Both the position numbers and the translations under genes were made by a program. From the NCBI GenBank assembly GCA_007644065.1, contig VJWN01000007.1, forward strand, positions 62,001-126,000: DNA of 64,000 bases. The letters run 5' to 3'. Origin of the DNA: Margaritispora aquatica (Eukaryota > Ascomycota > Leotiomycetes > Helotiales > Discinellaceae). The notes under the pieces were generated by a model. It was not told the origin of the DNA. It searched no databases and saw nothing but the letters and a program-made list of their open reading frames with translations. Below, piece after piece: positions 47,301 to 58,476 of the stretch. The first letter of the stretch is position 1; every line of letters begins with the position of its first letter.

Positions 47301-48153
47301 ATGGGTTCCTCTCTACCATGTGAGTTTGGTTACTTCTCCTACTATGGATACTGGGAGCTTTAAGAATTCCCTGGTCTTGGATACGGAGTTGCACACGAAA
47401 TTTGCGATTTTCTTGTATGCGTTTCGCTTGGAAAGGGCAATGCTGACGAGAAGGGTGTTTTTAGATGCTGCTGATGCAGAAAGGTGCGTTTATCTTGTTG
47501 CCTTTCATTGTTCTTGTACTTGGAAACACCTGTTATTGTGATTTGGATGCTGGAAACCCACTGGGTCGAGAGAAAAGAGAGAACGGAGAACGGAGACGGG
47601 GACATGAATGAATCGGAATATGGAAATGTAAATGGACGCTAACTGGATCATGACAGTCCTTTGAAGCCCGCAGAACTCCAAGTCTTGCGCGCACAATACG
47701 AGAAAGAAGGCGAGCACGTCGGCGTCCAGACAAAGTTCAATTTCGCATGGGTACGTCTACCTCCTCCCATTCCACCTCCCACCAAAACACCAGGTAGATC
47801 ACTAACACACCTCCCAGGGCCTTATCAAAGCCTCCACCCGTCCCGAACAACAAGAAGGCGTCCGACTCCTCTCCGACATCTTCCGCACCTCCCCCGAGCG
47901 CCGCAGAGAATGCCTCTACTACCTCGCGCTGGGCCACTACAAGCTAGGCAACTACGCGGAAGCACGACGGTACAACGATTTACTACTTGAGAAGGAGCCG
48001 GCAAATCTCCAGGCCGGTAGTTTGAGGGGTCTGATTGATGATAAGGTCGCGAAGGAGGGACTGATGGGTGTCGCGATTTTGAGTGGGGTTGCTATTGCGG
48101 CGGGGGTGGTGGGAGGGATGATCTTTAAGGGCGTGGGGAGGAGGGCGAGATAG
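47301..48153 (+). CDS. FIS1: Mitochondrial fission protein Fis1
   Basis: Four exons: 47301-47319, 47465-47483, 47657-47750 and 47818-48153; 155 aa. The first two exons are 19 nt each. Joined, they read [20 protein letters not shown], the expected fungal start. The TPR-like bundle follows, with [17 protein letters not shown], the conserved [20 protein letters not shown] and [19 protein letters not shown]. The C-terminal tail anchor (about 130-150, Gly/Ala/Val-rich) ends in the basic GRRAR. Fis1 sits in the mitochondrial and peroxisomal outer membrane and recruits the fission machinery (established). The length equals the family standard. Confidence 0.95.
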
Positions 48154-48830
48154 GGATGCGGGGAGTGGAAATTCGGATTACAGGTTCAGGACAAGAGATA
48201 GGAGGAAGTAATGTGTAGATGGCTGAATGGCAGGATAGCTGCATGGGACAGTCGATGGATGGTGGAAGGCGGACGGCGGAACTGTTTGATATACCAACCG
48301 CAACGGATTTGCACTTGTTTCAATGGAATCTTTTCTCTCCAGATATGAAACGCCAGCCAACACACTTCTGCATGTAGAGATTTTAGACTTTTTGCCTTTA
48401 CTGTAAGTGATGAGTGTGAGCTGTATTGAAACCTACGAAAATAGAAAATTTCATGAGAGATCTCATAACCAGAAACCTTGTGTAGCGATTCCATGATGAG
48501 TGTCCGGTGTTTGGTTCGAGTCGAGTACACTTATAATCATCAACATGGTATCTATCTACCTTAGACGAGTAGTGTCATAATATAAGTACTTCCTAGAATC
48601 CAGGGGAATATGCCAAAGATTATGAGCACGTTCACATCAAGAGTGTTAGGTTTCCAATATCCACAGAAAGTCTCACGTATAAGGTAGCTGAGCTGAAACA
48701 TTATACGCTTCTATTCATACTGTAGGTAGATTATCACATTCCTTGACTTTCGTGTGGTTATCGTCAGAACAAACTGGAGCTCTCCTCCGTTAAGCTGAAG
48801 GACCCATCGTGCGTTATCGATAAGAGCTAT

Positions 48831-48852
48831 AGGGGGAGGGGGAGGGAGGGGG
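48831..48852 (+). other. G-quadruplex-type motif
   Basis: Four guanine tracts of 5, 5, 3 and 5, each separated by a single A, lie about 660 bp upstream of the RING gene ATG. Single-base loops are the most stable quadruplex type (established biophysics); formation in the cell is inference. Confidence 0.6.
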
Positions 48853-49094
48853 AAGTAAGTGCTGGCCCTACAGTACACTCACCACTGGACCTTACATACA
48901 GTTATGCGTCACCAACCTACACTCTCGGAATCAAGCTGAACCTTCTACTGAGCCCGAACTGAACAACGCAATCCAATAGCTGGAAGTTTCATCACGAGCT
49001 TAAACCCTATGACCTCAAGGTACTGGACACCTGAATATCCTCTATTCAGGTTATTTTTACTTCCCTTACTCTAGTATTCTATTCTATTGTATTG

Positions 49095-49125
49095 TATTCA
49101 AGTATTCAAGTATTCAAGTATTCAA
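49095..49125. repeat. TATTCAAG tandem repeat, four copies
   Basis: Three perfect 8-bp units and a fourth ending in AAA, preceded by TATTCTATTGTATTG-type units, in the upstream region of the RING gene. Confidence 0.85.
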
Positions 49126-49511
49126 ACCTCGAATTATCCTTCCTCCAACTCCTCTTAACATACCTAAACATACCTTAAAATACCTTAAAATACCCCTCGG
49201 TCTTTGATTTGCTGGCTGCCAGCATCAACATTGCATCCAAGCAGAAGCAAGTTACAGTCCACAGCCACCTCAACGTCAAATCGCAAGGCATATTGCGACA
49301 GCTTGGAAACTTCCGCTACCCTAACCACAACTCCCTCCACCTCACCCATCGACGCAAAGAATCATCTAGCTACATAGCATATACAGCGGATCCCCTAGAC
49401 GGAGGCGATCTGCAAACCTTCATTCTGGCGTTCAGAGCCGTTCGCAACTCTGCGCTTCTCTTCGGCCTCGGTGTCGCTGCGGTGGCAGCTTATCAAGGAA
49501 TCAGAGACGCC

Positions 49512-51293
49512 ATGGACCCGAACTTAATGCCACCGCAGGGCCCGGGACAGCAGGGAAGACTGGATGCTTCGGGGCAGAGAGAGGTGGTGTTTTGTCATGG
49601 CTGTGATAATGAGTGGTGGCAAGATGAACATGGCTTGGTGTGTCCACGATGTGATGGAGAGATTATCGAGATTGTAAGTCAATACGCAACAATACTTGAA
49701 TCTGGACTAATACGTGCACAGGTAAATGTAGAAAGCGATCCACGACCTCCACTACCAACGGCCGCTCCGTCGCCTGAATTAGATGCACTGAGGGGTCATA
49801 ATCCGTGGGCTCATGATGGGGACGACTCGGATCCAGAGGAAGCGGATATCGAAGAGCATATCACGCAGAATCCAAACGGGAGTATGCGGTTCACGAGAAC
49901 GGTCAGACAAGCAGGTCCTGGTGTGCCTCAGCAGAGAGATGACCCAGATGCCATGATGCGGAATTTCCAAGATATGATAGGTAACCTCATGGGTCCTCAA
50001 CTACGTCACGGACAACCTGGTCGATCTGGTGCGGATACGCTTTTCAATTCTCAAGCTGATGCTCCTCCTTTTCCTCCTGGTCTTGCTTTTGGGGCGCCGG
50101 GTCCTGGAAACAGGCGTGCTCGAGGAACAACTACGCGGGTGACGGGAGGAAGAGTTACGTATACCTATGGTGATGGAGTTCGTACTCAGATCATAAGCGG
50201 TGACAACAACGGTGGACCAGGTGACTTGTCAGCGTACGTTTCCCCTCTCTCTTATTTCTGGTATATTATTCGTATTAGAGCTGGTCCTGACCAAATCCCT
50301 AGTATCCTGGGATCCATATTTGGAAATGTTCCAGGTCGTGATGGTCCAGGTCAAGGAGGAATACCCGGTTTGCCTCCTGGACTGTCAGATCTCCTTGGTA
50401 TGTTTGATCCTGTAAACGCACGTTCAGGAGACGCAGTCTACTCGAATGAAGCACTGGACCGAATTATCGAACAACTCAGCGGACAAAATCCCATGTCCAA
50501 TGCCCCCGGTCCAGCTCCACCAGAAGCCATCGCCGCCCTACCTAAGAAGAAACTCTCAGTGAAAGAGCTCGGTCCAGAAGGCAAAGGTGAATGTAGCGTC
50601 TGCATGGATGACGTCAAGCTTGGAGATGAAGTCGTCTCGTTACCATGCAAGCATTGGTTTCACGAAGCATGTGCGAGCATGTGGTTAGGCGAGCACAATA
50701 CATGTCCTATCTGCCGCAAAGGGATAGATAGCGCCTCGGAGCCCTCTCCGCCAGCATCTGTACCCAGCTCTCGCCGTTCAACGCCACCGACGACACGCAA
50801 TGAACAACGCGCTCGCCGTCTCAGCAACTCTAACACCTCCTTTCCCGAGCTCCCCACCTCTCGCAATGAAGCACGCAATGAAGCACGTCTAAATTATATT
50901 CGTGGAACAGGCAATCTTCCCTCATCTTCTTCTTCCGGCCCACCATCCTCCGATCTTCCTCCTACCAACCCATGGTCATCGCGGTACCACAGTCCTGCAA
51001 CGACCGCTCCACGTGTGCCGAGGGAGAGCAGACCGCATAGGACTAGTAGCAGTGGTTCGGAAGCCGAGTTTGCAGGAGCGATGCCTGGTTCGTTTCATCG
51101 TCGACCAAGCGATTTTAGCATCAATGAAAGAAATAGAGAGATGGAGCGCGACAGGGCCGCGGAGAGGGACAGTAGGAGGGCATCGAGTCGCAGGAGCTCG
51201 CATAGCGGACACAGTGGGAATAGTGGAAATGCTAATAGCGGGGGTGTGAGTGGATGGATCAGAGACCGGTTTGGTGGTGGAGGACGAAGTTGA
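49512..51293 (+). CDS. RING-H2 E3 ubiquitin ligase with N-terminal Cys4 zinc finger (RNF115/126-like)
   Basis: Three exons, 49512-49673, 49722-50233 and 50303-51293; 554 aa. The N-terminal finger uses CHGC...CPRC in an FCHGCDNEWWQDE context, as in RNF115/126 (BCA2) proteins. The RING-H2 domain reads CSVCMDDVKLGDE, then LPCKHWFHEAC and NTCPICRKG, with all eight metal ligands (C-C-C-H-H-C-C-C) present. The C-terminal 190 residues are Ser/Arg/Asn-rich and disordered. Both introns are multiples of three (48 and 69 bp) without in-frame stops, so unspliced transcripts would still code. Family members ubiquitinate endosomal, receptor or mislocalised proteins (established for animals; substrate unknown here). 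Confidence 0.9.
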   Translation: MDPNLMPPQGPGQQGRLDASGQREVVFCHGCDNEWWQDEHGLVCPRCDGEIIEIVSQYATILESGLIRAQVNVESDPRPPLPTAAPSPELDALRGHNPWAHDGDDSDPEEADIEEHITQNPNGSMRFTRTVRQAGPGVPQQRDDPDAMMRNFQDMIGNLMGPQLRHGQPGRSGADTLFNSQADAPPFPPGLAFGAPGPGNRRARGTTTRVTGGRVTYTYGDGVRTQIISGDNNGGPGDLSAYVSPLSYFWYIIRIRAGPDQIPSILGSIFGNVPGRDGPGQGGIPGLPPGLSDLLGMFDPVNARSGDAVYSNEALDRIIEQLSGQNPMSNAPGPAPPEAIAALPKKKLSVKELGPEGKGECSVCMDDVKLGDEVVSLPCKHWFHEACASMWLGEHNTCPICRKGIDSASEPSPPASVPSSRRSTPPTTRNEQRARRLSNSNTSFPELPTSRNEARNEARLNYIRGTGNLPSSSSSGPPSSDLPPTNPWSSRYHSPATTAPRVPRESRPHRTSSSGSEAEFAGAMPGSFHRRPSDFSINERNREMERDRAAERDSRRASSRRSSHSGHSGNSGNANSGGVSGWIRDRFGGGGRS

Positions 51294-52028
51294 GATTGAA
51301 CCTAGGATCAGATGACAGTGTGAGATTGGGATGGCGAAGATATCTTGAGGTACAACTGTAGTTTGATATCGAAAGCGAGGCAGAGAGGAAGAAAGCAACA
51401 TATGAAAGCGAAGCAGCGGGCGTTCAAAGTCACAGGTGTATTGGTTGATGATATCAAAGAGATTGCGAAACATGGATGGTGTGGTATGAATGTATTGTAT
51501 TATTTTATACATAAGCCTCTCGTATCTATGTGAAGATAAGTAGAAAGTGGAAATCCAAAATCTTTGGTTAGAAAATCTCTTCGGACTTCATCTCTTCTCA
51601 TCTCATGCATGCTTGATGGATGTGTTGCATTGTATTCATTATTGTGTTATATTTATATTTATATTTACAGCCCAGCCCGTTGGTACAGTCATCCCAACTC
51701 TCAACTCCTAAGGCCCTTTTTCTCATTCCCATGCCCGTGCTGATTGTGATGTTACAATGCAAATCGATAAGTTCTGTCAATACCTTGCTTTTTCTCGCCT
51801 CACTTCGTGAAATGACTTTTTGTAACACTAGGTACCTTGTCTTGTCCTCTCTTCTCTTGTCTGGTCTTGACATGTTGTCAGCCTGTCTGTTTGCCTGTCT
51901 CTGTCACTGTCGCTGTCACCACTGGTGATGATCTTTCATATGTCGACATCCTTCCTCTCTTGTAAGATCTTACATAGATGGGTTCACATCTATTTTTCCA
52001 TACTTCAGTGTGAGTCCTCACTCAAACG
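51294..52028. other. Intergenic between convergent 3' ends
   Basis: About 735 bp between the RING gene and the Zn2Cys6 gene. Short TATTTATATTTATATTT tract at about 51,649-51,666. No gene supported. Confidence 0.45.
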
Positions 52029-55000
52029 TTAGGTCCCTCTTTCTCTGTTTATTTCCACGCCCACACCGACGCCCATGCCAATACCGATGCTCATATCGAG
52101 ATCCGGGCACAGTAATCCGGATACAGACATTGGCGTTGGCGTTGAGATCGACGACGGCGCCAACGCCACCAACGCTGAACCCGAGTCCCTAAACGCAGGC
52201 TCAACACCACCACCCACATTAGAGGTTGGCACATCGAGTGGGACTGGCATCGGAAGCGAAAGCGTGTTGGAGAGAGCGTTAGGGGCAGAAGGCAAGAACT
52301 CGGCCAACACTTCGATTCGTGACCGTGCTACTTCGGCGCCGGAGGGCCCGAGGGCGAGGGCTTGGAGGTGTAGGATTTGGATCATGCGTGCTGTTTTTGA
52401 GGGGGTGGGGCGTCAGTGTGATTCTTCTTTTATGGTTGGGATTGGGGGGTAGGAGAGTAGATATTGGGTGTGAATAAGTGATATATGGGGTAAATATGCA
52501 AGGTGGTAGACGGCAGAAAAGACCTGGGGCAGATGGGATGAAGTAGGTGAGTTGATGGGGTGTTTTAGGCTTGGGGTTGAGGTTGAGATTGTGATTGAGA
52601 TTGTGATACCGACTAAGGGTAAGAAAAGAAGAAATAGAAACGTACTGATGTCTGATTTGGCCCTGAGGTACAACGCATCCTTCTCAAGGAGATCAGGACC
52701 ATTTGGCTCGGTGGCTGTGTCCCGGAGGATATTACCTATTGCCATTGCCTGGATGGGTTGAGTAAAGTTAGCATTGATAGAGTTTGATGAAGAAATACAT
52801 AGCAACAGCCAGCTTCTCATTTTGACTTTTCTTGCAGGTTCACAATCCAACCAATGCCCACAGTTCTTCCTTGCATTTCAATGCCACGTCTATAACAAAG
52901 GATCTCAAGTAATAAAACTCACCTCCAAAAACGCCCTGTGATTGAAAACCCACCACACCTTTGCCTCATTCTCAAACAACTCCCACAGCAAAAAGAACGC
53001 CCCGATAGCCTCATGCGCCGCCTCCAAGACCCCGCGTTTATTAACCAAGACTTCCTTACTCGGACAAGACCCCTCATGAAGCAGCATAACATTGTGGAAA
53101 TAATTACTTGTCAAAAACAACGTCTGTCTCACGAGTCGCTTGTTGCTCGCCCATAACACTCGCATAGTCGCTGCTTCCCAGGAGCGGAAGACGTCGGGAA
53201 ACGATCGGTATACGGAGCGGAAATCAGATACGAGCTTGGATTTCTGCCGTGGGGAGGTGGCGAGCGGGAGGTCGAGAGACCGAGGCGAGCAAATGCTTTC
53301 TTGGACTAAATTAGCAAGCGTCCAGCACCCGCGTATATACTCTATGTCCGTCTGGCTGGCACTCGAAGGCCCCCCATCAGCGTCCACATCCACAGTCAGA
53401 TCCTCCACATTGACATCCGTATGCGTCGCACTGGGCGGTAATTTCAACAGGACCGTCAAAAACGTATCCTGCAACAACACGGCCTGCCACAGCTTCCGGC
53501 GCATCTGCTTCTCGAACTTGCTCGCCGCCGGACACACCAGATTCGGATCGCGATGCAGTCCCATCGCGTACGCCTGCCGCAGCAAGATCCCCGCAAACGC
53601 CCACCCGTCCGAGGCGTGGTTGTCGTTGATGAGGAAATACGTGATGAGCACCATGGCGGCGATCGAGCGCGTCGACGCTTTGTTCAAGTACGACGACATG
53701 CGCAGCGATTGGTGCGCGGCGCTGACGTAGAATTCGGCCGTTTGTTGCCGCTCGGCGGGGGGTGTGGAGATGACGAATTGAGAGCCCATGGCTAGCATGG
53801 CGAAGATGAGGGCTACGAGCGCGCCGTCTGCGAGGGCTTGTTGCGTAGGGGGTAGGGACATGAAGGTCTCGTAGTCGCTTGTGAAGGTTCGTCGGTGCAG
53901 CATGGGGTAGATGGGATCGACGCACTCAAAGTACCGGTTCAGTAGGGCGTCGGCTTGGGGTTTAGAGGGGAGCACGGAGATGGTTTCTGCGAGACCGCCG
54001 CTACAGGTCCAATAGTTGGCGAAGGGGTGCTCGGAGCCGATGCCAAAGACGTTAGAGGCTGAGGGGTGAGCGGAGGAAGAGGAGAAGGGAGGGACGTGAG
54101 TGAGAAGCATGGAGGAGCTTGTTGCTGCTGTCGTTGTTGATGATGTAGTTGTGGGAGAGGTTGAAGTTGCAGAGAGTCGTGGAACGGGACTGCTTTGTGC
54201 ATTTGTGTCTGGGCGTGGTGTGGTTGTTATTGGGTCTGGGGAGGTGGAGAAATTGACGGAATGTTTCTTCTTGGGCGGTTTTGTCACGCGATGTGTGGTG
54301 TTTCCTGGGCGTGTTGATTCTCTGGTAGGATGTTAGTGATGAATAGGTGGAGGTGGAGGGGTATTTGCTCTATGAGATCTGCTGCGAGAGCGTATCTGCA
54401 TTCTGTCTTTCGCTTTATACATGCTATGCAGTTTGGTCTGCCTCGATCGCACTGGTCGTTGTTAGCTGAAGTGGAAATAAAATACAAGTGCGAGATTAAG
54501 TTGCGTTAGTGAAAGAAGGATTGATATTATCTTTAGAAAGAAGGCTCTAGCATATAGGTTTGAGTAGCTCTCCTAGGAGCAAATGCTTAGATTACATTGA
54601 CAAAACCAACGTGATACATTTGTATACATCTAGGCATATATCAAGGACATCTCTTATTTATATGAGATGTGATCTTGGCATCTGTAACGAATGCCATAGA
54701 GTGCTAGGCGAGAGCCAAGTCAATGATCTTCACCAAATCTAGCATGTAAGATTACCTTGCATACATAAGCTGAGCCAAAATAAGCCTCACTGGAGGCTCA
54801 AGATTTGGTCTCTCTGACTGCAGAGCAACACCACGGAGCCCGTAAAGTGCATAGAGCATGAAGGCGTATGGTCACTTGACCCCTCGTGTCCTCCTTGCCA
54901 GTCTCTAAACGCAAGCAAGAAGACATATACAAAGTAACAAGCAAAAACACCAACCTTCGTCTTCCTCTCCACACAAACCTCGCAAGAAAGCGTCGGTTTA

Positions 55001-55278
55001 TTCCTCTTCTGCTTCTTCCTCGGCGATGTCTGCGATTCTTCTCCTCTACTCTGAATCCCACTACCAATCCTCTCCTGACCGCCAGCCCCGCCCTGCCATC
55101 CAGGCGGTGAAGCAGTACCATACACACTTGTCGCCGACCTGTTCGTGCTAGCAGGACTTATGGCCGTGAATTGCACCGGCGATTGGGGTTCCAATGCCAC
55201 ACCGTTCGCTACATTGGGCTTGCTGGATATGTTGCCGAGACTGGTCGAGGTGTTGAGACTGTGGAGTGCCGGGTCCAT
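52029..55278 (-). CDS. Zn2Cys6 transcription factor with fungal-specific domain
   Basis: Five exons: 55278-54955, 54451-54369, 54321-52923, 52748-52646 and 52390-52029; 756 aa. The binuclear zinc cluster is C99-x2-C102-x6-C109-x6-C116-x2-C119-x6-C126; a 503-bp intron falls between residues 108 and 109. The linker STRPGNTTHRVTKPPKKKH follows a 47-bp intron that begins with GC instead of GT. The fungal-specific domain (about 190-600) has RYFECVDPIYPMLHRRTF, GWAFAGILLRQAYAMGLHRD and RRKLWQAVLLQD. The C-terminal exon is Pro/Gly/Val-rich. It is the first gene of a likely catabolic cluster and faces the same way as the permease, so it is the prime candidate for the local activator (inference). The ATG at 55278 is the first in frame. 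Confidence 0.9.
54322..54368 (-). other. GC-AG intron in the Zn2Cys6 gene
   Basis: 47 nt. It starts GCAAAT (minus strand 54368), has a CACTAAC branch point and ends CTACCAG. No GT occurs between the last zinc-cluster cysteine and this acceptor, and removal of exactly 47 nt restores the frame to a typical basic linker. Confidence 0.75.
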
Positions 55279-56005
55279 GGTGGGAGTGTGATTACCGAGG
55301 GCTTGGGTTATGGTGCTTGGTATTGGTGTAAGATCGGTACCGGATGTATTGCCGGGCCATGTAAGGGACGGGAGTGGATTACAGCTGGATAGGATACGAT
55401 GATTGGAAGTGGATAATCTTGGAATGGGTTAATTGAATGATGGGAATAAGAAGAATGATGGGGGGTGATATTGAGTACGATTATCCGGAAATATGGATGT
55501 ATAAGGGAGGGGGGGGCACTTGATGTTGTCCAACGTGAGGTTGTTGTTGGTGGCGGTTGGCAGCTGGTAGCTGGATGTATGCAGATGCGGGGGAAGATGA
55601 GACACTCCAGTGTTGGTTGGGATGTGACTTGAGACTGGGAGAGATGAAGAATGACGTTGTAAGGGTCAAAGAGCTGCAGCTTTGGCGAGGGTCCAATTGC
55701 AAGACAGAGTTTGAGGCGATCCCTACTTCGCTTAGGAGTGGGGTTGTGACATTATGTTATAGTAGACTATTCTGAGTCGATGTCTACCTTTCATACTATA
55801 TTCAGAAAAGATTTTTGTTGATTCGATCCAGCTGAATGGGTATTGTAAGCTGATCAGAGGGAGGACTCAATGGGTTATAAAACTAGCACAGAATATCTAC
55901 CCCGCACATCGTGACATAAAAGCCTTCTATTGTATTGAGAACATATTCATTGAAGTAATATAATCTACATCCAGAAGCTATCTTTACCACTTCTTCCCCT
56001 CTCTC
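55279..56005. other. Intergenic, promoter of the Zn2Cys6 gene
   Basis: About 730 bp. A G-run of eight lies at about 55,508-55,515. This region does not show the GGCCGAAAG element seen beside the other cluster genes. Confidence 0.45.
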
Positions 56006-57736
56006 CTACCACACATACCTAAAGTGGATATTCTCCTTATCCGTCAAATCCTTGAAATCCGTATCCTTATGCACTTTGGCGCCGGCAGCATCATCCAAGC
56101 GATCACGCCTCTTATTCTCATACGCACAATACGCCATATAAAAACCCATGGTGATCATAGATAATACATACGAAGCCAGGATGGCACCCATTCCCAATGG
56201 ATAAAGCGGTGCTTGCTCAGCTTTGAAGAATTGAGGAGCGATGATGTTCGACACGCAATACGCGATGAAGATCAATGCATTCGTTGTCACTTTCTTGGTA
56301 TGGCCACTTCGGTATGTTAGCATTTGAGCTCTTGGAGATTAGGGTTAGAGATTACTTACGCAGTATTGGCAGTATTTATGCCTAGTGCAACAATGTATCC
56401 TCCCAGGTAGAAATACGACACATACAGCGCTGCGAGCCTGCTATGAAGAGCAGTGAGTGGCAATGTGTACAGGAAAATAGCAGCAATCATTCCACCGATG
56501 CAGCTGAACATGACCCAGAGACCGCGCGTCTGGTACCCAGAGAGGTATTTGGCGCAGAGGAATACACCGCCGTTGCACATGTAGCTGGAGACAGTCTGCA
56601 TGATTCCTGTAGGCATGGTGAGAAGTGCAGATCTTTGAGCTGAATAACCTAAGCCGTTGATGATGAGTGGAGCGAACTGAATCTCGTTAGAAAGATGAAA
56701 ACTCATAAAATCAGATAACTTACATTGGTCAATCCACCATTTGGAATTGATATCCAAATATTAAACAAAAACATCAGCCACGTCTTTGGATCCTTGAACG
56801 CCTCAATCATCTGGTCCTTCTTGAAAGTTTTGTTCTCAATACCAAGTTGATCACCACGAACCCGATCAATAGCGATAGCTTTCTGGCGCTCTGTGATGAA
56901 TTTGGCCTTGACTGGGTTATCTGGCAGGAATATGAGAACAATCAAAGCCCATACGCAGGTCATGGCACCTGTAATCCAAAAGAAATATCGCCATTTCTCT
57001 GAACTTCCAATAAATCCGATACCGTAACCAATTGGGCCAGTGAATAGCACAGATAATCCCGTGTACATGAGACCCGTTCGAATGGGCTGTTCTCTGTTCT
57101 TGGGTCAGCCAAATTTCCAAATTTACTGCTTCCGAAATCGTACCTTCGACTGTACCACATCCCTACGATCAGAAAGTTTCCAGGCACAATTGGTGCCTCC
57201 AAAACTCCGAGCAGTACTCTGAGGGCAATCAGGGTTTCAAAGTTCTTCGCGAATCCTGTCCCGACGAGAACAAGACCCCAGATGAACTGCACCACGCCCA
57301 TAGTCTTCGCTACTGGAAGTTTTTGCAACAAACTACCAGCTGGGAAACACCAAATCAGATATCCAAACTATCTCATATCAGCACAAATCCAACAAAAACG
57401 CGCCTGAAAACTCACATAAAATGCCGATCCCACCCAAGAGTACCGATTGCCGGTCAATCCGGTATCAGCTCTCATTCCATAGAGAGCTGCCGTCGAAGTC
57501 GTCACTTTGTCCATAGCTCCCAAGGTGATGTTCAACCACAAGATCGGAACAAGACGTAGGTCCAGTTTCCATCTCAGTCGCTTCTCTTCCTGGCGGGTAT
57601 ACGCATTCTCGCCATCGAGCTTGTTTGCGTACGCAGCTGCAATGTCGCCATCTGAATGATTGAACATCTGGCCTTCACTGACATCATGGGTATCGCTCCC
57701 CGATTCAACGGCGTTCTTCTCAGACGACATTTTCAT
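56006..57736 (-). CDS. Allantoate permease/Dal5-Tna1 family MFS transporter
   Basis: Five exons: 57736-57416, 57367-57144, 57093-56724, 56676-56360 and 56309-56006; 511 aa. All junctions are GT-AG and phase-consistent. The N-terminus ends in EEKRLRWKLDLRLVPILWL, the anion:cation symporter (ACS) hallmark. Later stretches TGNRYSWVGSAFYFGYLIW, LLGVLEAPIVPGNFLIV, SRREQPIRTGLMYTG and NTANTAGHTKKVTTNAL are typical of this family. Members carry allantoate, nicotinate, pantothenate, biotin precursors or small dipeptides at the plasma membrane (established). The substrate here is open. It is divergent from the isocitrate-lyase-like gene across a 740-bp shared promoter, suggesting joint control. ATG at 57736 or 57730 is possible. 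Confidence 0.92.
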
Positions 57737-58476
57737 GGCTGCTAGGAATTTCACGAGAGAGTGATTTGTCTGGGGATGAACAAAACTTTATTGATGAAGG
57801 TAACCGTCTCAGTCTTGTAGGACTTTAACGCCACGACTTTACTAACAACCAGCTATCTTTGACTCCTATCTTGCCGCTGCCTTGGACTCAAAATAAGGCT
57901 GAATGGGCCCATATCGACGTCGTTATCAAGTTGTTCGGGTAACGATTCAGCATGTGTTATCAAGCGCAATGTCCATTTCGCATCTTGGGTTCCCCATGTT
58001 TGTCGGGAGATTCGCCGTTGGAGGACTTGGCCACACAAGAGCTGCCCGAGGAGAGATGTACGAGATGCTGTCTAAAGAGGTTTAGTTATCGGGCTTGGAG
58101 GCCGAAAGTGACCCGCTTGCTGCAGGGTGGAAGCAGGCACCGTGATGCTCCGCAATTGTGCATCTGGCCAAAGGTGGGGTGGGCTGTAGTGATTTCGTCT
58201 ACCACGCTCCACGACACTTCAACGCGTGTTTTGGGCACTGGAATATTGACGGCGATGGACCCGATCAGCTTCAATTGGTGTTTGTTCTGTGATGTCTGAA
58301 GATGTCGGGAGTGATGCGCCGTCTAGGAATGGTGGGGAGCTTGACTGAAGGCGGGGTTCGAAGTGGGATGAAGTAAAGAAAGACATGCTCAAAAATATCT
58401 CACAAAGACTGTCGCCTTCTCTTTTTCACATTTTCGAGATTCAACATCATCTCAAGTTCACCAAAAAACTTCCATC
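57737..58476. promoter_or_regulatory. Bidirectional promoter, permease / lyase-like gene
   Basis: 740 bp. Contains CGG-N9-CCG at 58,090-58,104, a Zn2Cys6-type inverted triplet; GAGGCCGAAAG at 58,098-58,108, repeated at 62,692-62,702; and GTGGGGTGGGC at 58,174-58,184, repeated at 60,904-60,914. A second GTGGGG is near 58,332. GTGGGG fits the CreA/Mig1 SYGGRG consensus. Binding is inferred from consensus only. Confidence 0.5.

Larger units (their letters stand above)
48154..49511. other. Intergenic with G-rich and TATTCAAG repeats
   Basis: About 1.36 kb upstream of the RING gene. Holds a four-tract G-run at 48,831-48,852 and four TATTCAAG copies at 49,095-49,125. The final 303 bp (49,209-49,511) are open in frame with the RING gene but contain no ATG. 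Confidence 0.5.

Noticed and set aside
53377..53925. 182-codon minus frame within the Zn2Cys6 gene
   Set aside because: It is an alternate frame of a GC-rich exon whose main frame clearly codes the fungal-specific domain.
54284..54487. Frameshift or pseudogene status of the Zn2Cys6 regulator
   Set aside because: The apparent break is removed cleanly by a GC-AG intron with branch point, and all downstream domains are intact.
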